Assembly: GCA_002380945.1 (NCBI GenBank)
Contig: DFWO01000196.1
Coordinates: 1-14,971 of the forward strand
Direction: 5' to 3'
DNA from: Methylococcaceae bacterium UBA4132
Lineage (GTDB): Bacteria > Pseudomonadota > Gammaproteobacteria > Methylococcales > Methylomonadaceae
DNA: 14,971 bases
Part shown: positions 1 through 6,272 of the stretch, piece by piece
Position numbering within the stretch: position 1 is the first letter of the stretch
Layout of the letters: every line of letters starts with the position of its first letter
The notes under the pieces: generated by a model
Databases searched by the model: none
Told to the model about the DNA's origin: nothing
What the model saw: only the letters and a program-made list of their open reading frames with translations
Translations under genes and position numbers: made by a program

Positions 1-726
1 TGGAATATGGGTTGGATGCACGATATCCTCAAATATATGAGTGAAGACCCTGTCCACCGTATGCACCACCATAATCAACTGACTTTCGGAATGCTGTACG
101 CTTTCACCGAAAACTTCACCCTGCCTTTTTCGCATGATGAAGTCGTGCATGGTAAAGGCTCTTTAGTCAGTAAAATGCCTGGTGATGAATGGCAACGCTT
201 TGCCAACTTACGGCTGTTATATACCTTGATGTACACTTACCCTGGCAAGAAACTGCTGTTTATGGGTTGTGAATTTGGACAAGGCACGGAATGGAGTTTC
301 CAAAGAGCCTTAGATTGGTATGTGTTGGATTACTCGCATCATCGTGGCGTACAAACCTTAGTAAAAGACTTAAATAATCTATATAAAACCGAATCTGCGT
401 TATATAAACATGATTTTGAGCATCAAGGTTTTGAGTGGATTGATTGCTGTGATGTACAACAATCTATTATCAGTTATCGCCGTAAACACGGTGAAGAAGA
501 GGTTATTGTTATTCTTAATTTCACCCCTGTGATAAGAGAGGATTATCGTATTGGTGTTCCTAAAGCAGGTCAATACACGGAAATTTTTAATTCAGATTCC
601 AGTTATTATGATGGTAGCAATGTAGGGAATGGCGTTATTTCCTCAGAACCTAAAGAATGGATGGGGCAAGTTAATTCAATCAGTGTCACCTTACCCCCTC
701 TAGGTGGTGTAATCTTTAAACTATAG
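1..726 (+). CDS. glgB: 1,4-alpha-glucan branching enzyme, 3' part
   Basis: This is the C-terminal third of GlgB, the cytoplasmic GH13 enzyme that cuts alpha-1,4 glucan and re-attaches the piece as an alpha-1,6 branch in glycogen synthesis. The frame is open from the first base (it reads W-N-M-G-W-M-H-D), so the gene begins outside the window and the ATG at 7 is internal. About 241 residues are present, against roughly 730 for full-length family members. The motif LPFSHDEVVHGK (residues 39-50 counted from the ATG at 7) carries the conserved His-Asp pair of GH13 conserved region IV. It is followed by the typical FMGCEFGQ and by the C-terminal all-beta domain ending in LPPLGGVIFKL. glgA follows on the same strand after 121 bp, which supports a glycogen operon. 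The reading frame is intact in the visible part. Confidence 0.96.
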   Translation, partial: WNMGWMHDILKYMSEDPVHRMHHHNQLTFGMLYAFTENFTLPFSHDEVVHGKGSLVSKMPGDEWQRFANLRLLYTLMYTYPGKKLLFMGCEFGQGTEWSFQRALDWYVLDYSHHRGVQTLVKDLNNLYKTESALYKHDFEHQGFEWIDCCDVQQSIISYRRKHGEEEVIVILNFTPVIREDYRIGVPKAGQYTEIFNSDSSYYDGSNVGNGVISSEPKEWMGQVNSISVTLPPLGGVIFKL

Positions 727-733
727 TTTTTAA

Positions 734-816
734 CGACTCGATTAGCGATGAATGCGTATAGGCATTCGTAAACATACAACGTTGGAGGGTGTGTTTTTAT
801 ATTGATAATCGAGTCG
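734..816. repeat. Foldable glgB-glgA spacer (nested inverted repeats)
   Basis: Two 11-bp arms, CGACTCGATTA (734-744) and TAATCGAGTCG (806-816), are perfect reverse complements. They enclose a second 6-bp hairpin, GAATGC (750-755) with GCATTC (762-767), and the 8-bp palindrome CAACGTTG (777-784). The transcript could fold into a multi-branched structure that starts 8 bases after the glgB stop. It could end or slow glgB transcription, protect the mRNA end, or be an interspersed repeat. A poor promoter-like pair lies inside it (TTGGAG at 782, GATAAT at 804, 16 bp apart) and might serve glgA. No U-run follows the outer stem, so a simple intrinsic terminator is not supported. Confidence 0.5.
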
Positions 817-847
817 CTGGTAACTTGACAACATAATAATAATTAAA

Positions 848-2281
848 ATGAAAAAAATACTTTTTGTCACCAGTGAAGTCTATCCTTTGATTAAAACAGG
901 TGGTCTTGCCGATGTTTGTAGCAGTTTACCTAAAGCACTGACAGAGCTAGGACAAGACCTCAGAGTCATACTCCCAAAATATCCATCACTAAAAACAGTC
1001 GGAGATGTGCATTTTTTGTGTTCGTTACGCATTGATAATCATCTGATTAATATTTTTGAAACAACTATTCCCGATAGTTCTGTTATTGCTTGGTTGGTTG
1101 ATTGTCCTGATTTATTCAATACTGAGGGCAATCCCTATCTCGATGCACAAGGCTTGCCGTGGGCGAATAATGCCGAACGCTTTGCACTATTTTGTCGCGT
1201 GGCAGTTGAAGTCGCTATGGACAAAGTGAATCGGAATTGGAAACCTGACATCGTGCATTGTAACGATTGGCAAAGTGGTTTAGTTCCCGCACTATTATCA
1301 CTAGAAAAAAACCGCCCCAAAACCGTATTTACTATTCATAACATGGCGTATCAGGGTTTATTTCCTGTGCAGAGCGTTTATTCGCTGAACTTACCTGGTC
1401 AGCTATGGAATCCTAATGGCTTAGAATTTCATGGAATGCTATCGTTTATTAAAGGCGGTATCGCATACTCAGATCGCATTACCACCGTTAGCCCAACTTA
1501 CGCTTTAGAAATTCAAACACCTGCTTATGGTTATGGTCTTGAAGGCTTATTAGCACACCGTAGTGATTATTTAGTCGGCATTATTAATGGCATTGACACT
1601 AATGAATGGAATCCTGACCTTGACCCCCATATCAGCCAACATTACAACGTCCACTCACTGCACGAAAAACAACACAACAAAGCTGAGTTGCAACGCAGAG
1701 TGAATCTGCCCGTCAATAATAACGTACCTTTGTTCGGACTCATTAGTCGTCTAGTTGAACAAAAAGGCATCGACATGGTAATCGAGTGCTTACCCGATAT
1801 GGTCGATTTACCGATGCAGCTGGTTCTGCTCGGTAATGGTGACAAAATTTTTGAACAACGCTTACAAAATCTTGCCCGTTTATATCCTGATAAGATCGCG
1901 ATTAATATTGTTTATGATGAATCACTCGCGCATTTAATTGAAGCGGGGGCGGATGTGTTCCTCATGCCCTCGCGCTTTGAACCTTGCGGCTTAAATCAAA
2001 TGTACAGCCAGCGTTACGGCACAATTCCCATCGTCAGAAAAACGGGTGGTTTGGCAGATACCGTAGTTGATACACTACCCGAAAGTCTCGCTAATCACAG
2101 TGCGACAGGTATTATCTTTAAAGAAGCTCATGCAGGTGCCTTACTTGAAGCCATCAAACGCGCCATGCTGTTATACAGCAACCACACCACTTGGCAACAA
2201 ATGCAGATCAACGCCATGCACAGAGATTTCTCTTGGCGTAGCAGTGCTGAACAATACTTAGCCTTATACGACAGTATTTAA
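848..2281 (+). CDS. glgA: Glycogen synthase (ADP-glucose, GT5)
   Basis: GlgA transfers glucose from ADP-glucose to the growing end of an alpha-1,4 glucan in the cytoplasm. The product is 477 residues, the usual length for bacterial GlgA. The N-terminal ADP-glucose-binding motif KTGGL is at residues 16-20, HNMAYQG at 164-170, the second-domain nucleotide-sugar segment GLISRLVEQKG at 297-307, and SRFEPCGLNQMYSQRYG, with the conserved glutamate E378, at 375-391. KTGGLAD recurs at 398-404, as in the family. The ATG at 848 gives the canonical start MKKILFVTSEVYPL, but no Shine-Dalgarno sequence is visible in the A/T-rich 17 bases before it. The gene follows glgB on the same strand and is probably co-transcribed or driven from the spacer. 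glgC, glgX and glgP are not in the window. Confidence 0.97.
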   Translation: MKKILFVTSEVYPLIKTGGLADVCSSLPKALTELGQDLRVILPKYPSLKTVGDVHFLCSLRIDNHLINIFETTIPDSSVIAWLVDCPDLFNTEGNPYLDAQGLPWANNAERFALFCRVAVEVAMDKVNRNWKPDIVHCNDWQSGLVPALLSLEKNRPKTVFTIHNMAYQGLFPVQSVYSLNLPGQLWNPNGLEFHGMLSFIKGGIAYSDRITTVSPTYALEIQTPAYGYGLEGLLAHRSDYLVGIINGIDTNEWNPDLDPHISQHYNVHSLHEKQHNKAELQRRVNLPVNNNVPLFGLISRLVEQKGIDMVIECLPDMVDLPMQLVLLGNGDKIFEQRLQNLARLYPDKIAINIVYDESLAHLIEAGADVFLMPSRFEPCGLNQMYSQRYGTIPIVRKTGGLADTVVDTLPESLANHSATGIIFKEAHAGALLEAIKRAMLLYSNHTTWQQMQINAMHRDFSWRSSAEQYLALYDSI

Positions 2282-2290
2282 GTAAATCAA

Positions 2291-2363
2291 TGTCCACGAA
2301 AAATAACTAAGAAGTTTGTCGTTGTATTTAGCATTTAAAAACTTTTCGTGTCTTTCGTGGACA
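2291..2363. repeat. TGTCCACGAAA-family repeat, copy 1
   Basis: TGTCCACGAAA (2291-2301) pairs perfectly with TTTCGTGGACA (2353-2363). The right part, read on the minus strand, continues as CACGAAAGA then CACGAAAAG then TTTTTA, followed by a GCTAAA block. The same order occurs on the plus strand at 10732-10776, so this is an interspersed family and not a chance hairpin. It fills the glgA to flavoprotein spacer and ends 7 bases before the next start codon. Its function is unknown; it could act as an mRNA 3'-end structure for glgA. Confidence 0.65.
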
Positions 2364-2370
2364 ACATAAA

Positions 2371-3549
2371 ATGATTAATACCGATGTCCTTATTATCGGC
2401 GCAGGCGCAGCAGGTTTAATGTGTGCTATTGAAGCGGGCAAACGGGGCAGAAAAGTCATTGTGCTAGACCACGCCAACAAAGCAGGTAAAAAAATCCTCA
2501 TGTCAGGCGGAGGTCGTTGTAACTTCACTAATTACACCGTCGAATCGAGTAACTATCTATCCAATAACCCACATTTTTGTAAATCCGCACTCAGTCGTTA
2601 CAGTCAGTGGGATTTTCTCGCTTTAGTGTCCCGTTATCGAATTCCCTATCATGAACGAGAACACGGCCGCTTGTTTTGCAATGACAGTGCGAGTGATATT
2701 CTCACTATGTTACTCACCGAATGCGAAAACGCAGGCGTAACGATTCATTTAAACACCACTATTCACCACATTGAAAAGCATGAGCAACAATTCAAACTAC
2801 ATACCAACCAAGGCTATTTCACAGCTCAATCTTTAGTGGTTGCGACAGGTGGCTTATCCATACCGAAAATGGGCGCAACGCCTTTAGGCTATAAAATCGC
2901 TGAACAATTTGGCATCAAAGTATTACCCACCCGCGCAGGTTTAGTACCGCTCACCTTACAACCTGAAGACAAAGAAAAATTCTCCCCCTTATCAGGTATT
3001 GCTGTACCTTGTACCGTCAGTGCGAACGGTCAGGCATTTAATGAAAATATACTGTTCACGCATCGGGGCTTGAGTGGTCCTAGCGTATTACAAATCTCTT
3101 CTTATTGGCACGCAGGCGAGACTATCAGCATTAATCTACTGCCACACATCACGCTCAGCGATGAGTTAAAAACTAAACGCCAACAAAAACTCAACAGCAC
3201 ACTAAAAACTATTTTAAATACTTATTTACCCAAACACTTATTGAGTTGTTTAGTGCCTGAAAACCTACTAAACACCGCGCTACAAGACTGCTCAGACCGC
3301 CAGATTCAACAAGTTGCTGAACAACTACACAACTGGATCATCAAACCCAATGGCACAGAAGGCTACCGTACCGCTGAAATCACCCTCGGCGGCGTTGATT
3401 GCAATGAACTGTCCTCTAAAACAATGGCAAGTAACAAAGTCTCAGGGCTATATTTTATCGGCGAAGTGGTCGATGTTAGTGGTTGGTTAGGTGGTTATAA
3501 TTTTCAGTGGGCATGGTCATCGGGCTGGTGTGCTGGGCAGATTGTGTAA
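2371..3549 (+). CDS. FAD-dependent oxidoreductase, HI0933/YhiN family
   Basis: This is a flavoprotein of the HI0933 (YhiN-like) family, whose physiological substrate is not established. The product is 392 residues, normal for the family. The dinucleotide-binding motif GAGAAG is at residues 10-15, the family signature SGGGRCNFTN at 45-54, and the C-terminal FAD-binding stretch with GEVVD (364-368), SGWLGGYN and a Trp-rich AWSSGW follows. The Rossmann motif starts so close to the N terminus that the ATG at 2371 must be the start or very near it. There is no clear Shine-Dalgarno site: the 5' untranslated region is the arm of an interspersed repeat that ends 7 bases upstream, with only a GGA at 2359-2361. 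It is flanked by glgA and gloA, and no functional link to either is evident. Confidence 0.92.
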   Translation: MINTDVLIIGAGAAGLMCAIEAGKRGRKVIVLDHANKAGKKILMSGGGRCNFTNYTVESSNYLSNNPHFCKSALSRYSQWDFLALVSRYRIPYHEREHGRLFCNDSASDILTMLLTECENAGVTIHLNTTIHHIEKHEQQFKLHTNQGYFTAQSLVVATGGLSIPKMGATPLGYKIAEQFGIKVLPTRAGLVPLTLQPEDKEKFSPLSGIAVPCTVSANGQAFNENILFTHRGLSGPSVLQISSYWHAGETISINLLPHITLSDELKTKRQQKLNSTLKTILNTYLPKHLLSCLVPENLLNTALQDCSDRQIQQVAEQLHNWIIKPNGTEGYRTAEITLGGVDCNELSSKTMASNKVSGLYFIGEVVDVSGWLGGYNFQWAWSSGWCAGQIV

Positions 3550-3633
3550 TCTCGCATTTCGACTACGTTTTCTTATCGTGTCAGTAGTACAATTATTCAA
3601 TACCCAATTTCTTACTAATAAGGAGTAATGACC

Positions 3634-4074
3634 ATGCGCTATTTACATACCATGATTCGTGTTCATGATTTAACTGAATCGCTGGATTTTTTCTGCAATA
3701 AACTAGGGCTAATTGAGTGCAATCGCTACGAAAGTGAGCAAGGTCGTTTCACGCTAGTTTATCTACACGCCCCCGAAGATGTGAATGAAGCTATCATCAA
3801 GCAAGCACCATTACTAGAACTTACTTACAACTGGGATACTGAAGACTATACGGGCGGACGTAATTTTGGGCATCTCGCTTATGAAGTAGACAATATTTAT
3901 GCAACGTGTCAAAAACTCATGGATGCAGGTGTCGTCATCAACCGCCCACCGCGTGATGGTCACATGGCATTTGTCCGCTCACCTGATGGCATTTCTATTG
4001 AATTTCTACAAAAAGATGAAGCCTTAGCACCACAAGAACCGTGGCTCTCTATGGCAAATACAGGCAGTTGGTAA
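3634..4074 (+). CDS. gloA: Lactoylglutathione lyase (glyoxalase I)
   Basis: Glyoxalase I converts the hemithioacetal of methylglyoxal and glutathione into S-lactoylglutathione, a cytoplasmic detoxification step. The product is a single-module VOC-fold protein of 146 residues. The four metal ligands fit the bacterial Ni-dependent enzyme: H5 (in MRYLHTM), E62 (in LELTYNW), H80 (in NFGHLAYEV) and E123 (in SIEF). The E-to-H spacing of 18 equals that in the E. coli enzyme. I chose the ATG at 3634 because AGGAG at 3621-3625 lies 8 bases before it. The in-frame ATG at 3628 would leave only 2 bases and would add two residues before the canonical N terminus. A TACAAT hexamer at 3588-3593 could be a -10 element, but no good -35 is seen. 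A hairpin follows the stop codon by 6 bases. Confidence 0.95.
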   Translation: MRYLHTMIRVHDLTESLDFFCNKLGLIECNRYESEQGRFTLVYLHAPEDVNEAIIKQAPLLELTYNWDTEDYTGGRNFGHLAYEVDNIYATCQKLMDAGVVINRPPRDGHMAFVRSPDGISIEFLQKDEALAPQEPWLSMANTGSW

Positions 4075-4080
4075 ACGTAT

Positions 4081-4108
4081 AAGGGCAAACGGTTCGCCGT
4101 TTGCCCTT
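4081..4108. terminator. Perfect 12-bp hairpin between convergent genes
   Basis: AAGGGCAAACGG (4081-4092), loop TTCG, then CCGTTTGCCCTT (4097-4108) form a perfect stem. It sits 6 bases after the gloA stop and 5 bases after the stop of the opposing small gene, the expected place for a shared bidirectional terminator. The U-tracts on both sides are weak (GCCATTTAG on one, ATACGTTT on the other), so it could also be an mRNA-end stabiliser. The 10-mer GGGCAAACGG is identical to the right arm of the REP-like element at 5061-5070, so it may derive from that repeat. Confidence 0.65.
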
Positions 4109-4113
4109 GCCAT

Positions 4114-4341
4114 TTAGTAGTAGCGACAAACCTTACGCCCATTCACCCAAGCGCAACGCTTATAATGTTTCTTTGGTACAACTACAACAGGTCTGCCATA
4201 ACCATGTCTTTTTACGACTGCCCCATTAGGACCGACACAACCTGCACCGCGCCAATTACTGCCACAAACCGCCGCATTCGCAATCGAAACGCCTGAGAGT
4301 AGCAAAAATAAAATACTGACTATGATTAGAATAGCTTTCAT
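4114..4341 (-). CDS. Small secreted basic protein with four cysteines
   Basis: The product is a 75-residue protein of unknown function. Residues 1-23 form a typical Sec signal peptide (Lys at position 2, a long Ile/Leu core, then ANA before the likely cut). The mature part is about 52 residues and rich in Gly, Arg, Lys and Val. It has four cysteines at 26, 35, 63 and 72, which could make two disulfides in the periplasm or outside the cell. The central stretch GAGCVGPNGAVV resembles small exported proteins annotated as hypothetical in other proteobacteria; this is from memory and untested. The start is supported by AAGGA 8 bases upstream. The PepSY-type gene ends 32 bases upstream on the same strand, so the two are probably co-transcribed. 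Confidence 0.8.
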   Translation of the reverse strand: MKAILIIVSILFLLLSGVSIANAAVCGSNWRGAGCVGPNGAVVKRHGYGRPVVVVPKKHYKRCAWVNGRKVCRYY

Positions 4342-4373
4342 CGTATTGTCCTTTTTTACCTTAATTTATAAAG

Positions 4374-4940
4374 CTAACCAGTAACGACCATCAATATAAA
4401 TACAGCCATGCCTGTTAGCGTAGAGTAAAGCGTTAATTTTCGATATTTCGGTAATTGCAAAGCCATAATGAACCCTGTCACTAAGAGTATAAATAGAGAA
4501 ACAGCTAACACAATCGCGTATATTCTAAAAGCAGGCGCACCGTTCGCGGTGTGTAATTCTATCAAGCGTTTATACAAACTTGCTTTTTGAACCGTCAACG
4601 TGGCTTCTGTAGACAGAGGCGTTGATGCTAATGTGACTCTTAAAGCCGCGCCACGCCATTCCAATTCTATACGTTCATCGGTACTTTTATTTCTCGCTTC
4701 GCCTGTCGGTGGCGAAAGATTTAGATTTTCTAGCTCTTTGGTGATTAACGCTGTCAACACCTCGTTGTCTTTTGGTAACGGTGTGCTTAATTTAAGTGGG
4801 TAAACCTGCGTATCATAATTGCCTCTAACGCCCAATGTATAAAGTGCGCCTGTGATAAGAAACATTAATATGATAGGAAAAATAAATGTTGCAAGTATCA
4901 AATGTACTTGCATGAAAAAGAGGCGATTGATTTTAATCAT
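4374..4940 (-). CDS. PepSY-type inner-membrane protein
   Basis: The product is a 188-residue membrane protein of the PepSY-associated TM type. Residues 13-37 form the first membrane helix (VHLILATFIFPIILMF...), 38-137 a periplasmic stretch, and 138-162 and 170-188 two further helices; the protein ends directly after the last one (MVVTG). The start resembles PepSY_TM proteins, in which an N-terminal helix of the form VHxxLAxFxxPxxxxxxxTG is followed by a periplasmic PepSY-like domain. Such proteins are often linked to metal uptake or reductase modules, but no such partner is present here. No Shine-Dalgarno site is seen before the ATG at 4940. The gene is divergent from the adaptor-like gene at 5245 and precedes the small secreted-protein gene. 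The family call is by pattern and the exact function is unknown. Confidence 0.72.
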   Translation of the reverse strand: MIKINRLFFMQVHLILATFIFPIILMFLITGALYTLGVRGNYDTQVYPLKLSTPLPKDNEVLTALITKELENLNLSPPTGEARNKSTDERIELEWRGAALRVTLASTPLSTEATLTVQKASLYKRLIELHTANGAPAFRIYAIVLAVSLFILLVTGFIMALQLPKYRKLTLYSTLTGMAVFILMVVTG

Positions 4941-4991
4941 GGTTTGTTTGTGATTTTAAGTTGGATGGTAGCGATAAGTTGCCCAGTTAGA

Positions 4992-5096
4992 GCTAATACA
5001 GTGTTTGTGATGCCGTTCGTGATGAGCTTTTCGAACCACTAGCACCCTTCGAAAAGCTCAGGGCAAACGGCAACACATCACAAACGGTACATTAGC
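4992..5096. repeat. Nested REP-like palindromes, copy 1
   Basis: The inner element (5012-5071) has 24-nt arms, GCCGTT then TGAGCTTTTCGAA on the left and TTCGAAAAGCTCA then AACGGC on the right, with 12 bases between them. It is wrapped by outer arms 4992-5012 and 5076-5096, which match at 17 of 21 positions. The outer arms carry GTGTTTGTGATG (5001-5012) and, inverted, CCGTTTGTGATG (5076-5087). These resemble the inner arm's own end CCGTTCGTGATG (5013-5024), as if one repeat had landed in another. This element fills much of the 304-bp gap 4941-5244. The rest of the gap holds a PmeI-like palindrome (5106-5115), a small ATGCT/AGCAT hairpin (5141-5154) and a promoter candidate. No gene is seen in the gap. 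Confidence 0.7.
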
Positions 5097-5191
5097 TATA
5101 GCAAACGTTTAAACGAAGTATCAAGTTTAGTTAGTCTACGATGCTAAAGAGCATTTGCCAACGGGTAGCAGGCGAAATCCTTAACTTGTTT

Positions 5192-5197
5192 TATAAT
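5192..5197 (+). promoter_or_regulatory. Candidate -10 element for the adaptor-like gene
   Basis: A perfect TATAAT lies 47 bases before the chosen start at 5245. The position 17 bp upstream has no acceptable -35 hexamer. TTGCCA at 5155-5160 is too far away (31 bp). If this is real, the promoter probably needs an activator or another sigma factor. Confidence 0.3.
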
Positions 5198-5244
5198 CTA
5201 CCGCCCACCACTGACTTATGTGTTTGGCAAGCATAAGGACAATA

Positions 5245-6261
5245 ATGACACAAATGAACACACTATTAAAAATCACTATTTTACTCTGCGCTGTTGTTTC
5301 AAGCACTGTTCTAGCGGACGATGATGACGATAAACAGCCAAACCCAAAAGTCCAACCCGCGACTAGGCAGATGGGCATTAATCTGAATAGGAAAGCCCAG
5401 CAACATTCAGGGCTACAAACCATGCTATTAAAGCCTGCGACTTATCACGCTGAATTTACTGCCTATGGCAAAGTGTTGGCTATTCAACCATTAATCGAAT
5501 TACGTCACCGCTATTTAGTCGCTTTAACAGAACGTAGCGCAGCTCACGCCAAATTCAAACAAGCTGAACAGAGCGTAAGTCGCCAGCAAGCCTTGTATCA
5601 AGAAGGAGTTAGTGCAAAACGTAATCTACAAGAGCAACAAGCACAATGGAAAATTGATAAAGCACAACTGGAAGTTGCACATTTTCAAGATCAAACCATC
5701 AAGGAGGAAGCTCAGCTCACCTGGGGTAAAACGCTGAGTGAATGGATATTAGCCAGCGATACTAAACAACTCAACGCTTTATTATCGGGTCAACAAAAAT
5801 TGCTACAAATCACCTTGCCTAGCAACCAACAGCTAGAGAATGACTTAAAAACTATTGTCATTGAAGCGTCAGGTAATCGTAGCAAAGCTCAAATGGCAGA
5901 ATTGATTTCAGCCGCCCCTCAAACCGATGCAGGTAGTCAAGGTAATAGTTATTTTTTTAAAACACAGGCGGAAAATCTTAGCATCGGTATGGCTGTAACC
6001 GCATGGCTACCTGAATTAAACCGTCAGTTATCGGGCGTGATGATACCCAAATCGGCATTACTGTGGACAATGGATCAGGCATTTGTTTATGTTAAAAGCG
6101 ATGATGACACCTTTACCCGTCGCCCTATTAATCATTATTCCATCAGCACGGACGGTTATTTTGTCAGTGAAGAGCTGAAACCCGATGAAGAATTGGTGAT
6201 TACAGGCGGGCAAATGTTATTGTCGGAAGAGATGCGCGGGCAGATTCCTGATGAGGATTGA
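5245..6261 (+). CDS. Periplasmic adaptor-like protein (RND/MFP type), no obvious lipoyl half
   Basis: The product is a 338-residue exported protein resembling membrane fusion (adaptor) subunits of RND-type efflux systems. The start at 5245 is chosen because AAGGA (5235-5239) precedes it and it gives a clean signal peptide (residues 1-24, ending VLA). A run of five Asp (25-29) follows, which could bind metal. Residues 85-155 are Gln/Ala/Lys-rich and helical, forming the coiled-coil hairpin. Residues 185-338 resemble the beta-barrel and membrane-proximal domains, including LSIGMAVTAWLP, VMIPKSALL and the late VITGGQMLLSEE. The usual G-x-V-x-G-x-L first half of the lipoyl domain is not recognisable, so it may be a degenerate or specialised adaptor. 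No pump or outer-membrane gene is on its strand. It converges on the NodT-type gene with only 11 bases between the two stop codons. The family call is fairly firm; the substrate is unknown. Confidence 0.78.
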   Translation: MTQMNTLLKITILLCAVVSSTVLADDDDDKQPNPKVQPATRQMGINLNRKAQQHSGLQTMLLKPATYHAEFTAYGKVLAIQPLIELRHRYLVALTERSAAHAKFKQAEQSVSRQQALYQEGVSAKRNLQEQQAQWKIDKAQLEVAHFQDQTIKEEAQLTWGKTLSEWILASDTKQLNALLSGQQKLLQITLPSNQQLENDLKTIVIEASGNRSKAQMAELISAAPQTDAGSQGNSYFFKTQAENLSIGMAVTAWLPELNRQLSGVMIPKSALLWTMDQAFVYVKSDDDTFTRRPINHYSISTDGYFVSEELKPDEELVITGGQMLLSEEMRGQIPDED

Positions 6262-6272
6262 TTTTGATTACG

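Noticed and set aside
825..830. Perfect TTGACA before glgA as a -35 element
   Set aside because: A -10 at the right distance would fall on the glgA start codon (ATGAAA), which is not promoter-like.
2067..2261. Open frame overlapping the 3' end of glgA
   Set aside because: It is a shifted frame within the conserved glgA sequence with no ribosome site.
3628..3633. Upstream ATG as start of gloA
   Set aside because: It would leave only 2 bases after AGGAG, and the family N terminus MRYLHTM begins at 3634.
5103..5115. AAACGTTT/CGTTTAAACG palindromes as an operator
   Set aside because: They are short A/T-rich palindromes likely to occur by chance, with no second copy or regulator gene in the window.
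5218..5244. Upstream ATG as start of the adaptor-like gene
   Set aside because: It would add nine residues before the signal peptide and has no ribosome site; AAGGA fits the ATG at 5245.
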